Source: Ga0077554 sp046590885 (GTDB lineage Bacteria; Pseudomonadota; Gammaproteobacteria; Ga0077554; Ga007554). From it: 8,187 bases of DNA. This document shows positions 1 through 5,674 of the stretch, piece after piece. The stretch lies in the NCBI GenBank assembly GCA_046590885.1, contig JBKJTS010000056.1, positions 1-8,187 of the forward strand, in the 5' to 3' direction. The notes under the pieces are model-generated. The model did not search any database. It was not told the DNA's origin and saw only the letters and a list, made by a program, of their open reading frames with translations. Both the position numbers and the translations under genes were made by a program. Within the stretch, counting starts at the first letter, position 1. Each line of letters begins with the position of its first letter.

Positions 1-4
1 AAGA

Positions 5-26
5 TTTACAAAAATATTCTTGTAAA
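5..26. repeat. Inverted repeat TTTACAA-N8-TTGTAAA
   Basis: The sequence shows two perfect 7-base arms (5-11 and 20-26) separated by 8 bases, inside an extremely AT-rich stretch. Spacing and length are those of a dimeric regulator's operator, but no family consensus I know matches exactly, and the regulated gene, if any, may lie outside the window. In so AT-rich a region chance palindromes are common, so a regulatory role is only a guess. Confidence 0.35.
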
Positions 27-137
27 AATTATTATTTATCCTTTTAATAAATTGTATAGTTTTGCCTATTTTATACACCCTAAATTGATAGCTATTTACA
101 TCAGCATGGGGTGCCAAAATGAAAATATTCATATACT

Positions 138-342
138 TTATTGATATTCAAGGCGCGCCACAGTGTCTTGGAATTTACCCCATCCAGGTATTTCACCGCG
201 TATGTTTTCGTCGGGCTTTTCGACAGCAAAAAGAACATAAGGCATCTTCGGCTTCTGATAATTTTCAATGCAGTGACAGCGCAGTCGATTCGCCTAAGGT
301 GATGAAGTCCGTATTTTTAAAACAGAAAGAAACGGAATGCAT
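138..342 (-). pseudogene. Possible decayed or very small gene, unknown product
   Basis: Two minus-strand frames follow one another. Bases 342-265 encode 25 residues (ATG to TGA), ending in GESTALSLH. Bases 245-138 encode 35 residues from ATG to TAA, including the segments VLFAVEKPDENIRGEIPGWG and FQDTVARLEYQ. The second frame is open upstream to about base 297, so the two overlap, and one frameshift near 265-290 would join them into about 65 residues. The acidic/basic mix and normal residue usage look more like real protein than the opposite-strand frame over the same bases. I do not recognise the family. It may be a remnant of a larger gene, a genuine tiny gene, or chance. Confidence 0.25.
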
Positions 343-504
343 GAACCCTAATCCACCCCGCCTTTTTCTATTTCATTGAAATCGCATCAGCTACAGTGGC
401 GCACTGAAATATATCAACCTTCTTTTATGCGAGAGGCTATAAAACCCTACCGGTGCGGCTTATGGCAATGGCATCTGTAGAATGGCCCCGCATTACCGCT
501 GGGG

Positions 505-966
505 TTAAATTGATAACAACATCAATTCGTATTTAATCAGTAACGCATACCCCACTAAAAATGCGTAGAGCACATGACCTGTCTTAAGATAATTAAACAA
601 GCGAAAATTTTTGTAAGCCACCAGCATGACTACCCCGATAGCCGTCAGCGCCAGCTTGGTGAAAAAGAATAGGTTGTTATTAATATCTAATAACCATGCC
701 ATGAACGGATTTATTTCAGAAGCACCCTGTTGTAACAAGTTAAGTGTAAGCATGGCATCTGTACAGCTTAACAGCAATACTCCAATAGCAGCATAAAACC
801 AACGCGCTTCGTAGACATCAACATAGGTATTAACCGTCTCTTGCTCACGCCGCGCACCACGGCGTCTGCCCTGCCAGGCAGCAGAGCTAAATGGCGAGAT
901 TACGGTACGTCGTCGATCCGGCCTGTCACGTCGATTCTGGGTAATTGTGGGGGTTGCTGCATTCAT
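505..966 (-). CDS. DUF5658-type small integral membrane protein
   Basis: This encodes 153 residues of unknown function. The N-terminal ~55 residues are hydrophilic and very arginine-rich, with a NRRDRPDRRR cluster and a second GRRRGARRE cluster. They are followed by three hydrophobic segments at about 57-79, 100-117 and 131-151. The first membrane segment and its edge carry a conserved-looking core, CTDAMLTLNLLQQG followed by E-x-N-P (about residues 69-87), which is the pattern I associate with DUF5658. The longest open frame starts at a TTG at 999. I prefer ATG 966 because GAGGTGA sits 8 bases upstream of it. The gene lies 84 bases after nlpD with its own promoter, in the place where rpoS is found in E. 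coli. By the positive-inside rule the arginine-rich N-terminus should be cytoplasmic. Function unknown; family assignment is from memory of the pattern. Confidence 0.8.
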   Translation of the reverse strand: MNAATPTITQNRRDRPDRRRTVISPFSSAAWQGRRRGARREQETVNTYVDVYEARWFYAAIGVLLLSCTDAMLTLNLLQQGASEINPFMAWLLDINNNLFFFTKLALTAIGVVMLVAYKNFRLFNYLKTGHVLYAFLVGYALLIKYELMLLSI

Positions 967-974
967 GGCATCGC

Positions 975-981
975 TCACCTC
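975..981 (-). promoter_or_regulatory. Strong Shine-Dalgarno deciding the start at 966
   Basis: The minus strand reads GAGGTGA, almost fully complementary to the 16S 3' end, 8 bases before ATG 966. The upstream TTG at 999 has no comparable site. An out-of-frame ATG at 971 would make only two codons before TGA. Confidence 0.8.
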
Positions 982-1025
982 AATGTGGACGGGGATCAAC
1001 TGTTCCGCGTCTTGACTAATAATTC

Positions 1026-1054
1026 ATCATACCGGGCTCTTCGGCTGTATTCAA
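1026..1054 (-). promoter_or_regulatory. Sigma70-like promoter of the DUF5658-type gene
   Basis: On the minus strand TTGAAT (1054-1049, four of six consensus bases) is followed after exactly 17 bases by TATGAT (1031-1026, five of six). The predicted transcript start near 1019 leaves a leader of about 50 bases before ATG 966. The -35 box overlaps the last codon and stop codon of nlpD, so the downstream gene can be expressed independently of surE-pcm-nlpD. Recognised by eye only. Confidence 0.55.
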
Positions 1055-1851
1055 GGTTTAACGGCGGGCAAATAGCGTAACGGGTCAACTGGCTTGCCCT
1101 GGTAGCGTATTTCAAAATGCAGCATTACTTCCTCAGTGCCGCTTTTGCCCATGTCGGCAATGTGCTGGCCGGCGGTGACGCTGTCACCTTCCTGAACATG
1201 CAGTTTACGATTGTGGGCATAGGCGGTTAAATAATTATCGTCATGTTTTATAATCAATAAGTTACCATAAGCTGCCAGCCCGTTACCGCCGTATACCACG
1301 CGCCCGGGGGCGGCAGACCAGATAGGTTGCCCGAGGCGACCGCGAATATCCACCCCTTTTTTCCTCGGGTCAACGGCCACAAATGTGCGCACCAGTTCGC
1401 CGCGTGTGGGCCATCGCCAGGTTTGCGGTGCAATTCTAGACGGTGGTTTTGTGGCTGTTGGTGAGGGTGCCGGATTAGCGCTGGTGACTGTGGGGACGAC
1501 GGTCTGCGTTGCCATCTTGCTTTTGTTGACGGTCGGTGGCAGCTTCCAACTTGGGCTGTCAATGGATGAAAGAGTGTCGCCGCTGGAGCGACTCTCTGGC
1601 GGCACTCGCTCTCCCATGGGCGGCGCCACCCGTAACCACTGACCCGGGGCAAGCACATACGGAGATTTAAGATTATTCCAGGCCGCCACCTGCCGGTAAT
1701 CATGGTTATATTGCCAGCCAATGGAATAGAGGCTATCACCGTGTTCCACCCGATGGTAGACGTGATTACCACAGGCAGACAGCATCCAGGTGATCACGAT
1801 TCCCCCCATGATTAAGACCTTGGCACGCGGGACCGTCTTCACCTTCATCAT
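1051..1851 (-). CDS. nlpD: NlpD-type lipoprotein, LysM plus degenerate M23 (LytM)
   Basis: A 266-residue envelope lipoprotein that by family knowledge binds peptidoglycan and activates a cell-separation amidase (AmiC type). A basic N-terminus and hydrophobic stretch lead to the lipobox LSAC, with the lipidated cysteine at 27. A LysM domain follows at about 31-76 (HRVEHGDSLYSIGWQYN...). Next is a Ser/Thr/Pro-rich linker to about 142, then an M23 domain to about 262 ending in VDPLRYLP. The first metal ligand of active M23 enzymes (HxGxD) reads KKGVD, so His is Lys at 164. The HLH motif reads MLH (243-245). Only Asp168, His213 and His245 remain, so this is a non-enzymatic activator. ATG 1851 begins 7 bases after the pcm stop. 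The longer frame from TTG 1899 would run into pcm and spoil the signal peptide. No strong Shine-Dalgarno is visible, so translational coupling to pcm is likely. Confidence 0.93.
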   Translation of the reverse strand: MMKVKTVPRAKVLIMGGIVITWMLSACGNHVYHRVEHGDSLYSIGWQYNHDYRQVAAWNNLKSPYVLAPGQWLRVAPPMGERVPPESRSSGDTLSSIDSPSWKLPPTVNKSKMATQTVVPTVTSANPAPSPTATKPPSRIAPQTWRWPTRGELVRTFVAVDPRKKGVDIRGRLGQPIWSAAPGRVVYGGNGLAAYGNLLIIKHDDNYLTAYAHNRKLHVQEGDSVTAGQHIADMGKSGTEEVMLHFEIRYQGKPVDPLRYLPAVKP

Positions 1852-1858
1852 GTCAATA

Positions 1859-2557
1859 CTATACGCGGGAATAATCCCTGCCCGAAACCAGCGGCACAAA
1901 ACTCACGGCGTTCAACTTCTCTTGCTGATAACCTTCAGGGGTACGCGTAACACGCAACAACGTCTGGGCATGACCGTTTGGTTCCACCGGGCCCCCAACT
2001 GGAATAATCAGTCGTCCCCCTACGGTGAGTTGCTCCAGCAATGCCAAGGGCACCTCAGACGGTGCGGCGGTGACGACAATACCATCGTAGGGCGCATACT
2101 CCGGCCAGCCTAAGGTACCGTCCGCATGCTTAAGATGAATGTTCCGTAACCCCAGCTCAGAGAAGCGCTGGCGCGCCAGTTTGATCAGCGGGTCAATGCG
2201 CTCTACGCTGTACACCTGCTCCACCAAGCGGGCCAGAATAGCAGTCTGATAACCGGAACCAGTGCCGATTTCCAACACCTTGGCAAGCGGCGCAGTGCCG
2301 GGATTAGCGCCGATCAACGCTTCCGTCATCCGCGCAACTATGTAAGGCTGTGAGATCGTCTGGCCGTGCCCGATAGGCAGTGCAGTATCTTCATAAGCGC
2401 GACTCGCCAGCGCTTCATCGACAAAAATATGGCGCGGGGTGCTGCGCATGATTTCCAGTAATGCCATGTTGCGTATACCTTCTTCCTGCAAACGCTGAAT
2501 CAGCCGTTCGCGGGTGCGTTGCGAGGTCATGCCAATACCAATGTGTTGAAGCTTCAT
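1859..2557 (-). CDS. pcm: Protein-L-isoaspartate O-methyltransferase
   Basis: A 232-residue cytoplasmic repair enzyme. It transfers a methyl group from S-adenosylmethionine to L-isoaspartyl residues of aged proteins, starting their return to aspartate. Visible family marks are the substrate-side motif PIGHGQTIS (61-69) followed by QPYIVARMTE, the SAM-binding motif I VLEIGTGSGYQ (94-104), the acidic motif II region YSVERIDPL, the segment YDGIVVTAAPSEVP (157-170), and the terminal strand region GGRLIIPVGG. Length is usual for the bacterial family. The open frame runs up to 2731 but overlaps surE there. ATG 2557 overlaps the surE stop as ATGA and gives a family-like N-terminus; ATG 2530 (MTSQRTRERL) is an alternative. 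Second gene of surE-pcm-nlpD, probably translationally coupled to surE. Confidence 0.95.
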   Translation of the reverse strand: MKLQHIGIGMTSQRTRERLIQRLQEEGIRNMALLEIMRSTPRHIFVDEALASRAYEDTALPIGHGQTISQPYIVARMTEALIGANPGTAPLAKVLEIGTGSGYQTAILARLVEQVYSVERIDPLIKLARQRFSELGLRNIHLKHADGTLGWPEYAPYDGIVVTAAPSEVPLALLEQLTVGGRLIIPVGGPVEPNGHAQTLLRVTRTPEGYQQEKLNAVSFVPLVSGRDYSRV

Positions 2558-3324
2558 ACCTGCTTTGACTCCCTCTGATTCAATCCCAGAAGCCAGCTTG
2601 CCACTTTGTCGATCGCAGAATAACGCGTTAAATCCACCTGGATTGGTGTGATCGAAACCCGCCGATTTTTTATCGCATGGAAATCGGTGCCCGGCCCCGC
2701 ATCCTGTTCGGGGCCGGCGGGGCCGACCCAATAAATCTCGCGCCCGCGCGGATCAAGACTTTTGATTACTGGCTCGGATTTATGCCGATGTCCCAAACGG
2801 GTCGCCTCGAAACCTTCCAATTGCTCCCACGGTACATCCGGCACATTCACATTCAAAATAGTATCCGCAGGCAGCGGATCGGCGCGCAAATGACCCAACA
2901 GATTTTTCACCACCTGTGCAGCGGTTTCGTAATGACACAGCTCGTGTCCGGCCAGCGATACAGCCAAGGCGGGGAACCCTAGAAAACGTCCTTCCATCGC
3001 CGCTGCTACGGTGCCGGAGTACAGCACGTCATCACCCAGATTAGCGCCCGCATTAATACCGGATACCACCATGTCCGGCTCGTAATCAAGCAGACCGGTA
3101 ATCGCCAGATGCACGCAATCAGTAGGTGTGCCATCCACCCGTAAAAAGCCGTTTTCAGCAGGTGTGGCACGTATCGGCCGCGACAACGTCAGAGAATTGC
3201 TGGCACCGCTGCGATCCCGATCCGGCGCAATCACAGCAATCTCTGCAATTTCACGCAACATGTTAGCCAGACAAATCAAACCAGGCGCGAGATAACCATC
3301 GTCGTTACTTATTAAAATTTTCAT
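2554..3324 (-). CDS. surE: 5'/3'-nucleotidase SurE
   Basis: A 256-residue metal-dependent phosphatase of nucleoside monophosphates, and in some species short polyphosphate, linked to stationary-phase survival. The N-terminus MKILISNDDGYLAPGL is the family signature. Asp8, Asp9, Ser39 (DRDRSGASNS) and Asn91 (VSGINAGANLGDDVLYSGT) are the metal ligands and fall at the family's usual numbers if translation begins at ATG 3324. ATG 3336 would add only MTTK, and neither start has a clear Shine-Dalgarno. TPTDCV and the region AMEGRFLGFPALAVSL are also typical. First gene of the minus-strand cluster, overlapping pcm by four bases and divergent from the MgtC-family gene. Confidence 0.95.
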   Translation of the reverse strand: MKILISNDDGYLAPGLICLANMLREIAEIAVIAPDRDRSGASNSLTLSRPIRATPAENGFLRVDGTPTDCVHLAITGLLDYEPDMVVSGINAGANLGDDVLYSGTVAAAMEGRFLGFPALAVSLAGHELCHYETAAQVVKNLLGHLRADPLPADTILNVNVPDVPWEQLEGFEATRLGHRHKSEPVIKSLDPRGREIYWVGPAGPEQDAGPGTDFHAIKNRRVSITPIQVDLTRYSAIDKVASWLLGLNQRESKQV

Positions 3325-3430
3325 TTTCGTTGTCATTTTTTATGTAATCGCGCCTTTTTAATAAGATACATCGTTTTTAGGTTAAACTGCCAGACTATAC
3401 TCGCATCTTACAACGGAGTACTGCAACTTC
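3325..3430. promoter_or_regulatory. Divergent promoter region surE / MgtC-family gene
   Basis: The only spacer between two divergent genes, so promoters for both should lie here. For the plus strand, TATACT at 3396-3401 is a good -10 candidate (five of six), with only a weak TTTTTA at 3374-3379 as -35. On the minus strand the same spot reads TATAGT (3399-3394). A weaker minus pair is TTTAAC (3386-3381) and TATTAA (3363-3358), 17 bases apart. ACTATACT at 3394-3401 would thus make the two polymerases compete. The plus-strand ribosome site is GGAG at 3415-3418, 12 bases before ATG 3431. All are weak matches read by eye. Confidence 0.35.
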
Positions 3431-4768
3431 ATGTCTTCATTAGAATTCATCCCTGGGGCACCCGGCTGGATATTGGCGCTGGCCCTTGCGTTGATCGTTG
3501 GCCTGTTGATTGGCCTGGAGCAAGAGAATCCACCGCACAACAGCAACCGTCACTTCAGGGGCATGGGTACGCTTCCCCTGATTTCGATGGGCGGCTTTAT
3601 CACACTGCATTGGTGGCCAAACCAGCCCGTTTTCCTGCTGGGGTTGGCGGTGCTTGGCATACTCATCACCGCCATGTTTGTGCGCAATAGCATGCTTAAC
3701 GGCAGCACAGGCATTGCCCAGGAAATTTCCATTCTGCTGTGCTGGCTGCTGGGTGGCATCATTGCCACGGGCGAATGGATTGCGCCGCTGGTGATTGCCC
3801 TGGTCACCACCCTGGTATTGCGTGTGCGCCCCGGTATCACTAAGGATAACCCCGTCAAACCCGCCAATGATATAGCCATTCTCGGCAAATTTGTGCTGTT
3901 AGCAATGGTAGCCTATCTGGTTTTGCCGAACCAGGGATTCACCCAGCTTAACATCAATCCCCGGCAAATCTGGTCCATGATGGTGCTGGTGACAGGCATC
4001 GCATGCATTGGCTATTTTGGCATGCGCGCTGCGGGAGAACGCCGTCATCTTCTGCTCACCGCGTTGTTCAGCGGACTGATCAGCTCGACCGCTCTCACCC
4101 TGGCATTATCTCGCCTCAGCCATGTGCGACCCGAACTATCGGCCAGCATCGCCACCAGCATTATCGCCGCATCCACCATTATGTTTGTACGCCTGCTGCT
4201 GGAAGTCGCGATTGTGCAGCCTGCCTTGCTACCTATTACCACTGTACTGTTTTTGCCCACACTGATCACTGGCGGGTGGCTGGCTTGGCGCAGCCATTCT
4301 AACTTGGGGCGCGCCGCACACGGAGGTGCAAGTGCTCCTTCTGATAACCACGTCGACGTGCCCTTTAGCAACCCGCTGGATCTAGCTGCGGTATTACAGT
4401 TTGGTGCCTTATACGGCTTGTTATTTGCGCTGGTGCAACTTGCATTCAGCCAGGCTGGAGCTATAGGGGTATATGCCCTGTCATTAGCCGCCGGCATCGT
4501 CAGTGTAGATGCCGTGACATTGTCCCTGACCCAGTTACATGCCACGCAGGGGCTCACAAGCTCCACGCCAGGAGCATTGCCTGCGGCCGTGGTGGTATTG
4601 GGTATTACCTTGGCTGCGGTAGGTAATTTGCTGGTAAAGCTTGGTATGGTGTGGGGTCTGGCCAACCGCAGCACCGCCACTCCAGCGGCTGCAGGCTTGG
4701 GTGCCATCATCACCATTGCAACGGTTTCAGTGGGTATTATTCTACTTCTAGCATGGCGCGCTCTTTAA
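3431..4768 (+). CDS. MgtC/SapB-family membrane protein with DUF4010
   Basis: A 445-residue polytopic inner-membrane protein with roughly a dozen hydrophobic segments. The N-terminal part (about 12-145) matches the MgtC/SapB fold: a membrane segment ending VGLLIGLEQE, a short polar loop, then RGMGTLPLISMGGFI. The remainder (about 170-445) fits DUF4010, including ALFSGLISSTALTLALSR and a C-terminal small-residue-rich half (GVYALSLAAGIVSVDAVTLS). A polar insertion of about 25 residues (AHGGASAPSDNHVD...) separates two hydrophobic blocks near 300-320. MgtC itself is a virulence/Mg2+-starvation factor acting on ATP synthase or ion balance. Long DUF4010 members are common in environmental proteobacteria and their role is unknown, so no transport substrate is proposed. 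Single-gene unit, divergent from surE; no Mg2+-leader structure seen in its short 5' region. Confidence 0.88.
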   Translation: MSSLEFIPGAPGWILALALALIVGLLIGLEQENPPHNSNRHFRGMGTLPLISMGGFITLHWWPNQPVFLLGLAVLGILITAMFVRNSMLNGSTGIAQEISILLCWLLGGIIATGEWIAPLVIALVTTLVLRVRPGITKDNPVKPANDIAILGKFVLLAMVAYLVLPNQGFTQLNINPRQIWSMMVLVTGIACIGYFGMRAAGERRHLLLTALFSGLISSTALTLALSRLSHVRPELSASIATSIIAASTIMFVRLLLEVAIVQPALLPITTVLFLPTLITGGWLAWRSHSNLGRAAHGGASAPSDNHVDVPFSNPLDLAAVLQFGALYGLLFALVQLAFSQAGAIGVYALSLAAGIVSVDAVTLSLTQLHATQGLTSSTPGALPAAVVVLGITLAAVGNLLVKLGMVWGLANRSTATPAAAGLGAIITIATVSVGIILLLAWRAL

Positions 4769-4779
4769 CCTCATATGCA

Positions 4780-4813
4780 ACATGAGTTCCAAAATAACCA
4801 CATGAATTCTAAA
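4780..4813. repeat. Direct repeat pair, 20-base period
   Basis: ACATGAGTTCCAAA (4780-4793) and ACATGAATTCTAAA (4800-4813) agree at 12 of 14 positions and lie exactly 20 bases apart, about two helical turns. They are in the gap upstream of rppH, just before the likely promoter region, so they could be paired binding sites for a regulator. No known consensus was recognised, and a chance local duplication is equally possible. Confidence 0.4.
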
Positions 4814-4896
4814 TGATTTCACATTTGCTTAGAGAATGAATTTGTGAAACAATGCTTTATATATACCTTTCAAGCCTATTTCAGATTGGCATACAC

Positions 4897-5607
4897 GTGA
4901 TTGATGCAGACGGTTACAGAGCAAATGTCGGAATCATTCTAAGCAACCATGCAGGCCGGTTATTATGGGCGCGGCGTATTGGTCAGGAAGCATGGCAATT
5001 TCCTCAAGGTGGCATCCAGGCGTGCGAAACCCCGATGGAAGCAATGTACCGGGAACTACGCGAAGAAATTGGGCTAGAGATTAACGATATAAAAATTATC
5101 GGCCGTACCCGTGGCTGGCTACGTTATCGTCTGCCCGAAAAACTGATACGCCGTGGCAGTGGCCCACTCTGTATCGGGCAAAAACAAGTATGGTTTTTGC
5201 TTCGACTGATGTGCGATGAGAGCCACGTATGCCTAGATCTTACTGACAAGCCTGAGTTTGACTCGTGGCGCTGGGTAACGTACTGGCACCCACTACGTGA
5301 AGTTGTACCGTTCAAGCGTCGAGTTTATCAGCGTGCCCTGCACGAATTAGCCCCGCTGTTACGGAATAACTCCCTGCCGCTAAAAACCGCAGTTCCTACA
5401 CTCGCCCTGGCACTTGAAGAATGTGATCAGTCCCTGGTGATTGACGAACGGGATCAACTTATAACGCTTGAAACAGAGGACTATCCCTCATTTCAAGACC
5501 GCCGCCAACAACACATCGCGCCTGTAAGCGATGCGTCTACTGCACTTGAAGGATGTGGACAATCCATCACGATCGAAAAGCTGGGCCAATACAACACAAA
5601 AAGCTAA
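4897..5607 (+). CDS. rppH: RNA pyrophosphohydrolase RppH (Nudix)
   Basis: A 236-residue enzyme that removes pyrophosphate from the 5' triphosphate of mRNAs and so triggers RNase E decay; it may also cleave dinucleoside polyphosphates. The N-terminus reads DADGYRANVGIIL, then WQFPQGGI and a perfect Nudix box (38-60) with Glu53, Glu56 and Glu57 binding metal. GTG 4897 is preferred because it puts these residues at the E. coli RppH numbers; an in-frame ATG at 4852 would add 15 hydrophobic residues unknown in the family. Neither start has a good Shine-Dalgarno. The catalytic domain ends near residue 165 (F-K-R-x-V-Y). About 70 further residues form a polar tail absent from E. coli RppH, and the tail contains a duplicated segment. 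It precedes ptsP by 67 bases, the same order as in E. coli, so one transcript is likely. Confidence 0.93.
   Translation: MIDADGYRANVGIILSNHAGRLLWARRIGQEAWQFPQGGIQACETPMEAMYRELREEIGLEINDIKIIGRTRGWLRYRLPEKLIRRGSGPLCIGQKQVWFLLRLMCDESHVCLDLTDKPEFDSWRWVTYWHPLREVVPFKRRVYQRALHELAPLLRNNSLPLKTAVPTLALALEECDQSLVIDERDQLITLETEDYPSFQDRRQQHIAPVSDASTALEGCGQSITIEKLGQYNTKS
5410..5598 (+). repeat. Internal duplication in the rppH 3' end
   Basis: Two 57-base stretches, 5410-5466 and 5542-5598, are in the same frame 132 bases (44 codons) apart. The first 24 bases of each agree at 20 positions. The proteins read ALEECDQSLVIDERDQLIT and ALEGCGQSITIEKLGQYNT, 9 of 19 identical, including a shared Cys and Q-S. Greater nucleotide than protein conservation at the left end suggests a real duplication that has since diverged. 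Function unknown. Confidence 0.6.
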
Positions 5608-5674
5608 GCATCTGTTCACGATCTAAATCAAGGTCTGATTTCCGACTCCTGCCCACGCACAAAATCGAACTCCT

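Larger units (their letters stand above)
1..504. other. Gene-poor left flank, no intact gene recognised
   Basis: Some 500 bases lie between the window edge and the stop codon of the DUF5658-type gene. The first ~100 bases are strikingly AT-rich with two inverted repeats. Bases 138-342 hold two short minus-strand reading frames that look like coding remains. Bases 343-504 show nothing I can support: the C-run/G-run pair at 486-489 and 501-504 is too short and lacks a T tract to be called a terminator for the gene ending at 505. No tRNA-like or insertion-sequence ends were seen. Confidence 0.5.

Noticed and set aside
119..379. Plus-strand open frame of 86 codons beginning MKIFIYF, with GGGG upstream
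   Set aside because: No recognisable domain, residue usage unlike a protein (Cys/His/Phe-rich, ends in PPRLFLFH), and it is antisense to a more protein-like minus-strand frame over 138-342.
508..527. Inverted repeat AATTGAT-N6-ATCAATT resembling an FNR site
   Set aside because: FNR/CRP-type half-site spacing for TTGAT/ATCAA is 4, here 6, and it overlaps the last codons of a gene, so it is not a promoter site. As a terminator it has only a 7-base AT-rich stem and no T tract.
1254..1772. 172-codon minus-strand frame inside nlpD
   Set aside because: Shifted frame of nlpD; the nlpD frame carries the lipobox, LysM and LytM motifs.
4045..4716. 223-codon minus-strand frame inside the MgtC-family gene
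   Set aside because: Antisense shadow of a GC-rich membrane-protein gene; rich in Ala/Thr/Ser/Pro with no domain, while the plus frame has clear MgtC/DUF4010 features.
5625..5641. Hairpin AAATCA-N5-TGATTT between rppH and ptsP as a terminator
   Set aside because: The stem is six AT-rich pairs with no following T run; too weak to end transcription.
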